Shown here: one piece after another, positions 11,325 to 22,415 of the stretch
How positions within the stretch are numbered: position 1 is the stretch's first letter
Layout: every line of letters begins with the position of its first letter
Source of the DNA: Pocillopora verrucosa
Lineage: Eukaryota > Cnidaria > Anthozoa > Scleractinia > Pocilloporidae
Assembly (NCBI RefSeq): GCF_036669915.1
Contig: NC_089313.1
Coordinates: 5,305,331 to 5,369,330, forward strand
Direction of reading: 5' to 3'
Length of the DNA: 64,000 nucleotides
Program-made: the position numbers and the translations under genes
The notes under the pieces: model-generated
Databases searched by the model: none
What the model was told of the DNA's origin: nothing
Seen by the model: only the letters and a program-made list of their open reading frames with translations

Positions 11325-14300
11325 ATGCTGCGATTTTCGAGGAAACCTTCAGCCAAAGGTAAGCATCTACTCCGCGGCTAGCCTACCCTGTTCAAAACGG
11401 AAGCCTTTGCAAGTGAAATTTAAACGTTCCTTGTGTTTCAATATTTTCTCACACATTCACGTCTTGTCGTAAATATGATTTTTGAAGTGGCTGTGTGAAC
11501 AAAGTTTGCAAAGGAGGTTGTTTTAACATAGCGAGTACTCAGCGTGTACTGTACATATTAAGTTGACAGAGTACAAACCAGAGCACGTTGTCTTTCGTAC
11601 TATATACAGTCAGCTGTTTTTTCATCCTCTACTGCTATTTTTCTCTTCGCTGTAGCATTCAGTATGGTATATAAAAAATTTTGAGAAATTTTTCACAAAC
11701 ATGTATCTTATTTCATTAAGCAGCTTGTATTATCGTGAACTACGTACCTTGCGCTGTAGATTTTGGATTAAGATTAATTAGCAATAAAAATTAATTCTCA
11801 GACATTTTGCGTATTGATCTTAATGTTGCATTTATGAACGAGGATTTCTGATGATTACTTGAAAGAAGAAATTATTATGCAATTTAAAAGTCAAGGAATG
11901 AAATTCTAATGAAAATTGTCAGTTGTCAGATTGGGGTAACACAGTCCACATTTTGTCCTAGTTCTGCTGATGTCCTCTAAAAAGCTGAATTCATCGCGCC
12001 AATATATAATTTACTAGGTTAAATACTGCAGCCTCAATTAAAGTTTTAGGGCATTTTGTAGCTATATGTAATCAATGATGGTGTTTATTCCAAAGTCTTA
12101 TTCATCAAATCATGGCAATAATTACAATAAATCATTGGTAATTATTATGTGGAATGTGGACATGTTTTAAGTTTTCAATTATATTATAAGCTGAATTTTA
12201 CAAAAGTTTTGATTGTTTCTATGTCACCATGGGTTTTTTAAGTCATAGATCACTGAAGATGTCAATTGTGGTGAGAACATCATTGACACACTTGGCTGTT
12301 CATTATGTGCTATTTTTTTGTTCTTACCACATTTTGACCTGGGAATGCGTGATCATGAAGCAGTGTTTTGAATGCTTTTTCTGATAGGTATTTTAGATGT
12401 GAGTGTTAGGGTTAGGCAGGTTATTTTAAGATGTTCCATTTTTTGGAGAGATTAAGTGTAATGTATAATCTTTGTTTTTTAATTTTTTAGATAAGCAGGC
12501 AAAAGGGAAGAACTCTAAACCTGGAAAAAGTAAAGGAAAAAATAAGCAGCCAGTTGCACCAGTTGAAACCAGAGATGGAAGAAATAACTTGATCAGGAGT
12601 AAGTGTTGTAAACTGTAGCAAAGAACAATAATTGCTTCCAGAGGTTATATTATTCTTTCTTCCCTGTAACCTATCCAGTCAAAAATTGCTACAAATTTGA
12701 CCATGGTGTCTTTCCTTTTGAATGCTGCTTATTAATCTGACTCTAAACACAAACCTCAACTTGTGGTTTTCCGACAGCTGCTGCACTGGTTATCATAAAA
12801 AAAAAATCCTACATCACCATACCTTGGAACTTAAAGCATAACATGTATGTGTAGCATCAAGTTCAAAATGGAAAATGGTTTTCTGTCCTCAAAAAATGGA
12901 AAATTTTGTGATTTTACAGTCTTCTTATGCAGAGGCGGTCAAAGAAATATGCAAAGTTTTAAAATGTACCATCTGTGCGGAGCTATTGTTCTTCCCACAA
13001 GATCTTTTGTTTTGCCATTTTCTCTTTGCAGTTACCATCAGAGTTTGCTTAAGATCTTAAATATTTGTAGTGGTGGCATCCAAAGTCAAATTGCTTGCAC
13101 TTTGTAGTGGCATTTGTTTAATTTGACAATTGGCCCAATAATTTATATAGTAGATAGTTGGCAAATTCCTTAACTGCACTCTCTTTGCTCTATTCTCTCT
13201 ATAGTTCAAGAATGCAGGAAGTTGCTGGCAAGCATTTCAAAGAAGAAGTCTGCCAAGGTATTACATTGGAATATATTTTTCCACTGCACTTTAATGTGAT
13301 TTGGAGGAGGTTGTTGTGCATGTAGAAGTTGGAGCAGGGGATCTCCCTGAAACAACAATTTTTCTTTTTCAGAGGGGCAAGCCTAGTAGGTTTTGATGTG
13401 GAAATGATCATAGGTCAGAGCAGTGTGAAATTGGCTCGGCAAAAAAATTTTTTTTTTAATTTGGTATTGGACCAATTGATAATCTCCCTTCTTGATATTT
13501 TCTTTATTCTCATCACTTTTCTGCTTAATATTGTACTGATTTGTAAGGAGAAATTCTGTCGTGGTCACTCCTAGGAGTTAAAGGGTTTAGCTTTGTTACA
13601 AAGAAAAAGATGAAATGCACTGTTGAGGTTTTGAAAAGGGCAGGTTTGTGCCTCTGAATTACAGAAAGGATAATTTGGGAAATTTAATTAGGGGTATACA
13701 ACTTGTGGATAACACTAAATATTGCTTTTTTTAATTCCAGTGTGTGGCAACATTTCGAAGAAGGTCACAGTTGTCCAAGACTCTAGTGGAAGTGCTCATG
13801 GATGACAGTGTTTTACCTTATTTCATGGAATACATGCAAAAGCAAAATGCCACAAATTTGTTAAACTTCTGGCTTACTGTAGAGACATTCAAATTATCAA
13901 CTATAAATCGTTTGAGAATAAATACTATGTCACAGTTAAAGTCTTCAAAAGGGGAATGTGTTAATGCCATCGGAGATACTAGTGACGGCACATCTGATTC
14001 TTCTCAGTTATATACTCTAAAAAATTCAGTAGATGGTGCTTACATTTCAAGTGGGACAACAGATCAATTGCGCTCTGTGGAGGATGATGGATTTGGTGAC
14101 TTCACTGGTTATAGGCCAGAACCATTCTCAGCTGTTCATTCCATTTCAAAGGATGCTAGTGATAGTTTGTTGTTGTGCAAAAACTGTGGACATTTGATCA
14201 ACCTTTCCTTGTCAAAGAAGGATGTATGTAATCACTGTGGACATAACTTTGATTACAAACAAACCAGCAATTGTGCTGTTGGATCTAATGAATCCTTTGG

Positions 14301-17300
14301 CTCTAATGAGCAACAGACAATTATGAATAGTAGTTTAGAAAATGGTATTAATCAACCAGACTGTAGTAATCAGTCACTGGTCAACAATCAAGGTTCTTTA
14401 AAGACGAAAGATGGAGTGCGAACATCTAAAGTTACATTTGATTTAACACCAGACTTTGAGGATGGAGAACATAGTTTTCGTCGAAGAAGAACACGAAGTA
14501 TTGTCATAGATGCTATTAGTATTTATAGCAAGTACATTTCACTTGAAGCATCAAATCCATTAGGGTTGGAGGAGTCAATTCGAAGACAGATTGAAAGTGA
14601 GTCGTATGACTTTTATTTTCTATCTGATTTTTAAATAGGATTTATAATATCTGAAAAGGTTGTAATTCTGTTTTGTCGCATACAAACAGTTAATATCTGC
14701 AGTGAAGATGGAAAGATTTCTTCAGATTCCTTTCAACCAGCTCAAAAGTTTGCATTTGATGTTATGGAAAGAATGTAAGTTTTCATTCTTGGTGTCTTTT
14801 ATACAACCATGTTTTATATCAATATCGCTAACATTGCTAAAGAAGTGTTAATGTGATATGCTAAGCCTTGATTGAAAGTATTTAGGATTGTATTAAGGCC
14901 TTGTGAATGCAACTATTTCTGAAGCTTTGCTTTCATTGTTGCAATTTTACCATTTTGTTGAAGATATCATTAAGAAGTATGCAGTATTTCATTTTTCCTT
15001 TCACCATCTAATCAAGTCACAATCCAATTCAATCATGATATTGGGGTATTAATCAAAACTATAATAACATTCTTGAATGTGATTGGTTAACACCAGCCTG
15101 ATTTGAGCACTAATAGGACAGTGTACATATCATGCTTGTCATTGGACAATGTGATGGGACAGTTAAAGGAACAGTTAATCCGTCATGTGTGTAAGTGGAC
15201 AGAAGGCATCACATGCACATGCTGTTGTCTTGCATATTTCCCTGATAACTTTTGTTTCTTTTTTTGTGAAAACATATAACTGATGTCTTGTTTCTCTCTG
15301 AAATTTTGTCATAGTCTTAATTAATTGGTGACAGGACTTTGTGTCCTCCAATTCTGTCTGTAATCTTACTTGTGATTAACAAATCAGACTCTCACTTCAC
15401 ATTCATCCAATTTTGTTAATCACTCATATGATTAGAGACCAAATTGGACTCCTTAGTCCTGTTACCAGTAATCATAGTGATCTTGTTGTTTGTGTCTTTT
15501 TTTTATAGGTACTTCCCTGCTTTTCTTGCCAGTCCTTTTTATTGTAAGCATCAAATTGATATCTTAACAAGTGGAAAAGTGTTTCTCTCAGACATTTTGT
15601 ACAATCAAAATGCCATGTTTTATTTTATGGAGGTCAGTACTTTTTGTAAATTTATTGTGATGTGATTTAGGTTGTCAACAAATTTGAAAGTAGAAGGCCT
15701 AAAAGAAATGATAGTCAACCAAGTTTTTATTTCCTTTTCAGTATCTAGAACAAGAAGGAACTCAACATATGCTGGAGTTCTGGCTAACAGCAGATAATTT
15801 TCAGTCTCACTTAGAATCCCAAATCCAAATCAACCAGTACAGTGCACAGCATGCTCTGAGTGATGCTATGATTATATATGACAAGTAAGTGTACTGTTAC
15901 ATCCTTCATTTCCAATTAGTCTAGTTTCACAGGCAATTTAGCAGATTTAAACTTCCACAAATGGTTACATACAGCTGTTTGCCAAAAGCTTGTTGGGAAA
16001 AACACAAAAATGCATGTGAAAACCTTGGAAGGCATTGTGGGTTGTTTTCAGGTCATGGCTCCTTGACCTAAGGTTTTCGTGGAAATCTTAGAAAACATCA
16101 CTGCAAGGAAGAAGAATAGTGCGTTTGATGAATTTATTTTGTTTGCAAGACTGACTTTCATTTCTATACATGATGAAAAAGAATAAAAAAAAAGGTGAAC
16201 AAGGAAAACAATATGAACTTAACAAGAGCAGATTTGAGATGAACTAAAGAATAATGTTTACTTTTTAATATTCTATTGTTTTGTTCCTCTTGTATTCATG
16301 TGCATGTCAGTATTTATCCGTGGTTCATCAGACTTATATTTAAGGTAGATTGCCCAATCTTTTGTAACATTTCACAATGCTGAATTTATGATGCATTTGT
16401 AAACCACTGTAGGTATTTTTCCATGCAAGCAACTGTACCTCTTGGTTTTGATGATGTTACAAGAATTGAGATAGAGAACAGTATTTGTCGTGAAGGTGGC
16501 CCTCTACCAGAATGCTTTACAAAACCCATGGAACATGTCCTTTGCCTTCTTGAGGAGGTATTCCACTCGATCATATTATAGAAGAAATAGCTGAGAATTT
16601 GTTGAAATTTAATTCCATATTGGAAAGGTGAAATGTTTTGTTGATGCTTGGCTTTAGCCACAACCCAGTATCTGATGGGTATGATAAAAGAGTTTCAACA
16701 TTGTTCATCCATCATGAAATATTTTGTCCTAGATTTTTGATGTTCCTTGTAACCTCTGAAAACATTAATCTGCTCCTTCCTTCACCATCCTTGCCCCTTA
16801 TTGGTTTGTTCCTACCTCTTTGGTGTTTTGCCTACCCAAACAAAACAATAGTTTCATGGGTTTATTTCCCCCAAAGGGATTTTATAGTGATAATGTCTGT
16901 GAACATATTCCTCTTATCATAAAAAGGGTTGCACTTTATGCTCCTGTAGGGAGGTATGATGGTTTTTCTAAAAGTGTAATGCCAATGTGGATTGTGAAAT
17001 TTCAATAGCACATGGCAGGTTTCTTGAGGGTATGAATGGGCCAATTGTAGCTGTTAAACACAACTCAATCACAGCTGAGAATAATGGTTCATAAGGTTGA
17101 GATGCATCCAGTCAACCTTCAAGCCTGATGAAGACTCAGCAATTCATATACAGCTGTAGGAAGTGAATACAATGCGAGACAAATGATTATACTTCATTGC
17201 CAATATTCCTCATATTCATATAAATTCCTCTGTAAAATCATTAAAATTTTTCATACATGCAGGTCGAACATTGTTCAAAAGAAAGGAAAGGTACTGGGGT

Positions 17301-19118
17301 TCAGGGGCTGAACCCTTTAACTCCCAAGATCTGATTGTTAATTCTCCCCTCTAGCTGCTACACATTTCCTTTTAAATTAGTCAGGAGAATTTGGTGTTAG
17401 TACAAGAAAAACAACCTCTATGTGATAAGTTTAAATATTCTCATTACCTGTTTGCTAGACAGTGTATGGATATTATAGGGAGATGTTACCTCTCAATCAC
17501 TTCTGGGAGTTCAAGGGTGAAATATTTTGGTTGTTAAATGTGTTTATTCCTGTAGATGTATTTTTAATTTAGTATGTTGGCTTGAATTTCAGGTGTTTTT
17601 CCCAAGTTTCCTTACAAGCCCAATCTACTACAAGTACCTCACAGAGCTGCTCAATTCTGTTAGTGAGAGTCAATCCTCCCAGACCCTGTCGGCCTCTGTT
17701 GGAAGTGAAGATGATGTTAGGAGACCTGGTACTCACACATATGAAAATAGTCATTTAGTGAAGACAACATTTGGCTCAGACCTTGATCTTACAGAAGACC
17801 CAGATGCTCTTTGGCAAAGACCTTATGCTGGGTAGGTCCCTGGGAGAAGTCTGTTTGTCACTTTTGACTGAAGTTCCTCTCTGCTTTAGGCTTTTTTCTT
17901 AAAGTAGTTAGTTTTGAAATAATGCATCATTGTATGTCTCCAGGAAAAAACTTAAGCAAATGTTGAGTTGCCCACTGCAAGTTATATAGCTTCTGTCCAA
18001 AGACAGCTTATCACTAAGATGCCTCGTAAAAAGGTCATTTAAGTGTAGCAATTATTTATTTCACTTCCAGGCTATCACTTGGCAAGGTGAATGAGTTTGG
18101 AATTTTTGAACCAGTCTTTGAGCCTGAACCAGACAGAGGAAATGGTACCTCCAAAGGTGCGTATGTCCTGACTAAAGACAAAATTATCAGTCAACAAAAG
18201 TACAGCTAAACCTCTGCTAACCTCTTTTTACTGGCCATTTCTTCACAATTGTCAAGCTATTAGGCATTTATTCCTTTTTCCAAGGTGGATGTCTGTCCAC
18301 ATTTGACTGCGACTACTTGAGTGCAACTACCTTAACAGTGACCCGCATCTATTTTCTCCCTAAATTAATGCTCCTAAAGCATTCATTAAGATCATGAGTA
18401 TAAAGGAAATTATTGCCAGCCTAAGAGGCTTTCGTCTCTACACGAATTCTCCTGATCAGTTCTAAAGGAAATGTACAGAGTAGAGTACAGAGAATTTAGA
18501 TACTGATGTTAGGGTGTAAAGGGTTAAAGGGTGACTGAGTGACAGGCTTGTTGGCTGTATGGCTGATATTTTGATTGATTTGTTTATTGATTGATTGACT
18601 GATGTTTTTAAAGCTTCCAAGCTTGGAAAGGCCTTAAGGAAGTTGGTATCTGGAGGAGAAGATAAGGTAAAAGTCATTTAGTGTCACATTATATTTAGGC
18701 TATTGCTAATTAAGCAGTATATTGGTAGTATTAGCTGATGCATGAAGGGGGTAAGTTTCTATAAAAATTGTGGTGCTGCGTCAGTTGGGGTCTTGCAAGG
18801 TAATTTGGTGTTATCAACAGAGTTCAGTAATGTGAATTGGCCAACGTGTGAAGAGTTTCTATTGAGTGTTGGCATCAGAGTGTTAGAAACTCTTTACAGT
18901 GGCCAATTTACATTATCATCTCAGTTGGTAAAACCAAATTAGCAGATGCAGACTATAATTTTTGTGTAAAGTCATCATAATTAGTTTTTCCTTCTCTATT
19001 ACAGGCTAAAGAAGAAATGGCTTGGAAAATTGCTAAAATGATAATTGAAGACGTAAAGAAAGAGCAAACTGGAAATACTTCAGCAGGCTTATGGACAGAG
19101 GATGATGATGTGGCCTGA
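11325..19118 (+). CDS. AKAP10: AKAP10 (D-AKAP2), dual-RGS A-kinase anchoring protein
   Basis: AKAP10 tethers PKA regulatory subunits and carries two RGS domains. Twelve exons keep phase throughout: 11325-11358, 12491-12598, 13205-13257, 13741-14596, 14690-14774, 15509-15632, 15742-15884, 16413-16557, 17593-17831, 18071-18156, 18614-18666 and 19005-19118, giving 679 aa (human is 662). The first exon (MLRFSRKPSAK) mirrors the basic vertebrate N-terminus. RGS1 begins near residue 75 (LVEVLMDDSVLPYFMEYM), is split by a long insert, and resumes at IVIDAISIYSKYISLEASNP. RGS2 follows (FMEYLEQEGTQHMLEFWLTA, then GFDDVTRIEIENSICREGGP). The C-terminal PKA-binding amphipathic helix is clear (EEMAWKIAKMIIEDV). 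The RGS1 insert holds a C-x2-C-x13-C-x2-C motif at about residues 212-231. The end is EDDDVA rather than the vertebrate PDZ-type TKL. Confidence 0.95.
12235..12360 (+). repeat. Degenerate copy of dispersed repeat family D
   Basis: Shares TTCTTACCACATTTTGAC and the surrounding TAGATCACTGA / GACACACTTGGCT words with the better copy near 60.8-61.0 kb. It lies in AKAP10 intron 1. Divergent, so the limits are approximate. Confidence 0.4.
12862..13045 (+). repeat. Dispersed repeat family C, copy 1
   Basis: Aligns by eye with 22221-22415. Shared words include TTTTATGCAGAGG/TTTTGTAGAGG, AGAAATAT.CAAAGTTT, GAGCTATTGTTCT and TCTTTTGTTTTGCCAT. It lies in AKAP10 intron 2. No lasting open frame supports a protein. 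Confidence 0.55.
13462..13588 (+). repeat. Dispersed palindromic repeat, family A (3' part)
   Basis: Contains TTGGTATTGGACCAATTGAT, TTTATTCTCATCACTT and the terminus AGGAGTTAAAGGGTTTA. A truncated copy just upstream of AKAP10 exon 4. Confidence 0.6.
15327..15466. repeat. MITE-like inverted-repeat element in AKAP10 intron
   Basis: The left end GGTGACAGGACTTTGTGTCC and the right end, read in reverse complement as GGTAACAGGACTAAGGAGTCC, form imperfect terminal inverted repeats of about 27 bp. The inner part repeats related words (TGATTAACAAA..., GTTAATCACT...). It ends about 40 bases before AKAP10 exon 6. No coding capacity. Confidence 0.55.
17306..17522 (+). repeat. Dispersed palindromic repeat, family A
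   Basis: A full-length but diverged copy from AACCCTTTAACTCCCAAGAT to TTCTGGGAGTTCAAGGGTGA. It lies in the AKAP10 intron before exon 17593-17831. Confidence 0.6.
18428..18533 (-). repeat. Dispersed palindromic repeat, family B (partial, reversed)
   Basis: In reverse complement it reads CTTTACACCCTAACATCAGTATC and TGTACATTTCC, the left half of family B. It lies in an AKAP10 intron. Confidence 0.5.
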
Positions 19119-20507
19119 ATCGGAAAGGAACAGTTCAATATCACAGTGTGTTCGGGTTAACTGTTAGGCAAACTCTTTATAATTTCCCTGTTTTCTTGAA
19201 ATAGTTTTCTTTTAGTGAAGTGTCATTAAAACCAAACCCATAAAATCAAAACAAAGATTAATATCTTACGAGCCAAAGTCAACACATGTGATCAGCTTCA
19301 AGCGCGGGAAAAGGCGGGAAAACGCGAATGACTAAGCAATGGCTTTGTTTCTGATTGGCTGGCAAAGTAGCGTAGGTTTTCTAAACCAATCAGAGAGCCT
19401 GTAAACCAAATCCTTGAATGCTCTCCAAGATTATCTTCCACGTTAAATTGGAAAACTGCTGTTTCGTTAGAATGCGCCATTTAGGAGTAGACATTAAAAG
19501 GTAGCAAAATTTTTCAACAGTTTATCTTATTTACAGATAGGCACGTAAGAATGTGAAGAAAAAGTAGTATTTTTTAAGACCTTTTTCGATTTTAGCATAG
19601 AGTTTAAACTTCTCTCAAATTTTCAAGAAGATGTATGAATTAACAGTATTTGTAAGTACAAACAAGGGGGAGCACGCCATCCCTACAGTGGTACATTGAA
19701 TGTATATAGGTATCTTTTTTGTTATTGACCTCATATTTTGGAATGGCAGTGAAAATAATTTTTTTCGAAATTTAACATGGAGATTTTTAGGAAAACGTAT
19801 CTCTTCCCCCGTATGAGCTGATCTAGAAAGACAGATTTGTACTTAGTATGCATGACATTTGAAATGTTGTTTGGAATTTATTGATAATAACAGATTTATA
19901 GTTATCATAACAACAAATAGATTAATTAGTTCAAAGTACATAAACGAGGATATTCTACTGTTTATTGTTTATTCCATGCTCTGCGTGAACCCTTTCACTC
20001 CCAAGATCTCATTGGTAATTCTCCTTACTGTCTGCTATACAATTCTAGTGATATTAGTTTCGAGAATTTAGTATTGGATGAGTTACTAGTCGCCTAGGTG
20101 ATATTTTTCTTTGTTCTCATCACTTGTTTGCTTGATATTGTATTGATAGTGTAAGGAGAAATTCTATCTTGATCGCTCATGGGAATTAAAGGGTTAATTT
20201 TTCTTCTTGTGACGGCATGCATTTCGTCCATTCTTCTCACTCTTCTGATAACGAAGCTAAAAGTTATTGAATTCCTGCTACAAGTAAACTAAGATTGCTT
20301 TCAATAGGAGTCGAATCTCTGACCATGACTATTCGTAGGCATAAGGAAACTCCTATGTTTACGCACAAAACATCCTGATTGGAACATCAGTATAAATGTC
20401 TCCGGCGTGAGCTTATATCCTGTATTCAATTACATTCACCAAAAATACGCGAATGATTAGGTTTCAATATCGTGAAATTGAAGTGTTATAATAGGTCAAG
20501 GACTCCG
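19119..20507. other. AKAP10 3' flank and intergenic DNA
   Basis: Contains the AKAP10 3' UTR and one family A repeat (19988-20197). Short frames in the interval show no family features. No gene is supported. Confidence 0.5.
19988..20197 (+). repeat. Dispersed palindromic repeat, family A (best full copy)
   Basis: The clearest complete copy, 210 bp. It starts AACCCTTTCACTCCCAAGAT and ends CATGGGAATTAAAGGGTTAA, so the ends are inverted repeats of roughly 15-20 bases. The middle has TTCTCATCACTTGTTTGCTT and TGTAAGGAGAAATTCTATCT. Non-coding. Confidence 0.7.
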
Positions 20508-21284
20508 TTATGGAAAAGAATTGAGATAGATGATCACGCAGAAGAAGAAAACCATCTGTTCCAGTATGGGTGAGGCAAATAATATGATACCAGAACTGCG
20601 TGGCGGGTTTCCATTGCACGTTTTCTGTGTGCTGGTCATTGTAATAGCCATTTGCTGTTCCTCAGACGCGTTTCCAAGCCCTTGGCACTTCTCCGTGCTC
20701 ATCTGGTAGTGTTTACCGATTATCATGTGGTGGGAGACGTTTGAGAAGGAACCCACGTAAAAAAAAATCATTTCGGCGGAGTTGTTGTGGAAGTTGGTGA
20801 CCGGTACAAGAGTGTAATTGCAACCATGGTGGTTGTTCTGAGACATATCTTCACAGAAACTCATGTCGATGCCGTAAAACTTTGCCTCTTGGTCCTTGAG
20901 GTAGTTAAGACCACTGTTATCGCTTCCGTACAAGTTATTTATAATGTTTGTGTAACCTGTGCAACTTCCCGTCACGGGCGCCGCTTTAGGGCGACTAGTC
21001 TGTTCTCTCATGAAGTGGTTGAATACCCTTATGGAGGTCTTGTTTGATAGTTTCCATGCTGCACAGAGGCTCATCTCTAATTCAGTATATATGCAACTGC
21101 ACCGGGCGAATGTGGCTTTCACGAAGCAGGTATTACCAGGCTGCTTGGTGTTGGGCGGAGTGGATACTGAGCAGTTTGTGCGACCTCTTCGTTGAGATGC
21201 TACGTCTTCTGCGAGGAAGCCTAAAGGAACTATCACAACTGTGGTGAGCATTAGCCAGAATCCACTTGAAGATTTCCTTTCCAT
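20508..21284 (-). CDS. Secreted or GPI-anchored cysteine-rich orphan protein
   Basis: An intronless open frame of 258 aa starting at an ATG. The N-terminus looks like a signal peptide (FWLMLTTVVIVPLGFLAEDV) with likely cleavage near residues 24-31. The mature part has ten cysteines and six N-glycosylation sequons (NCS, NKT, NYT, NNS, NVS, NAS). The last 25 residues are hydrophobic (IILFASPILEQMVFFFC), fitting a GPI-anchor signal or a C-terminal TM segment. I do not recognise the family. Being intronless among intron-rich neighbours could mean a young or retro-derived gene. The small upstream frames show no matching 5' coding exon. The reading frame is intact, the composition is protein-like and the domain logic is coherent, so I take it as real. 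Confidence 0.65.
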   Translation of the reverse strand: MERKSSSGFWLMLTTVVIVPLGFLAEDVASQRRGRTNCSVSTPPNTKQPGNTCFVKATFARCSCIYTELEMSLCAAWKLSNKTSIRVFNHFMREQTSRPKAAPVTGSCTGYTNIINNLYGSDNSGLNYLKDQEAKFYGIDMSFCEDMSQNNHHGCNYTLVPVTNFHNNSAEMIFFYVGSFSNVSHHMIIGKHYQMSTEKCQGLGNASEEQQMAITMTSTQKTCNGNPPRSSGIILFASPILEQMVFFFCVIIYLNSFP

Positions 21285-22220
21285 TGAGCTGGTGGTCAGT
21301 AACCTACACTCCGCTCGTTAAACCAGTATTCAGTGAGATGCGCCAAGGGGCGGGGAGCTTGAAGTAGATCCATTGTATCACAACAAGGGAATCTATTTTC
21401 AAAACAAAAGCGCAATTTTATCCGATGTTTTGAGAACTTTTGTGATGGTAATTGCTCAGTTCGCCCTCTGATAGTGGGTAAAGACACGCAACTTGGTTAA
21501 CTCGCAAATAAATAAATGTAAACTGTGTTTCACTTAAACCTCAAACTCAAAAGGGAAATAACTTCTTATTGAAGAGCTTACAGAACCTTAAAATATTTCA
21601 GACGAAAAGCGTACTGACTTGCAGTCTTATCTCCAAACTTATGTTAAGAACAAGGCCTACCTTGTGCTGCCTGTGGGGTACATATTTCTCTTCATTCAAG
21701 GAATGGGGCTTGATAATGATGTTTTGATGAAGATCGGCCCGAATATTGTCAGGTCAATAGGATTGACACCTTTCAGTTTTAAATGCGATCAGATAGAGTC
21801 GTGTTAATTGCAGCGTTGCAATGTCCTTCTCTCGCATGTGTCACCAAGGTTCAAGTACACAGAACAAGCCTATTTTATTTCTTCTTTATTTTTTCACTCG
21901 TGTCTGTGTCTTAGCAGCCCTATTTATATGTCCTGTTTGCAAGAAACCAACGAAATCCATATGCAAAAGTTCCTAAAAACTTGTCTACACGGTTAGTTGA
22001 AAAGAGCCACACAAAATGGACGTATTTTAGCAGTGCAAAGACCCTACGTATTTATTATAAGTATACTAGGGACTTTTAGTTAAGACGGCAACACCAAGGA
22101 AGGCGTCCATTTGAAAAATGATTATATCTTTTTAGTTGGAATTTCGCGAATGACTGGATGCGTTTACCACCTCTTATGGCGCCGCAAGTTAACCTCAGCA
22201 TAACGTATGAGAGCGGCGTT

Positions 22221-22415
22221 GAGTTCCAAATGGAAGCAAATAAGTTGCCTTCGGGGTTTCATTTCTCAGACCACGCAAATTTTGATGATTTCACGTTATT
22301 TTGTAGAGGACGGCTAAGAAATGTACATAGTTTAAAACGCACGTGCCGAGCTATTGTTCTGCTCATTATTTCTTTTGTTTTGCCATGTCCTCGTTTCCGT
22401 CGCCGACGTTGTTTT
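22221..22415 (+). repeat. Dispersed repeat family C, copy 2
   Basis: Better preserved than the copy at 12862-13045. It carries GTAGAGGACGGCTAAGAAAT, CGAGCTATTGTTCTGCTCAT and a GC-rich end (TTTCCGTCGCCGACG). A 115-codon frame crosses it but shows no protein features. Confidence 0.55.

Noticed and set aside
20787..21247. Plus-strand ORFs of 67-86 codons
   Set aside because: Antisense shadows of the secreted orphan gene at 20508-21284.
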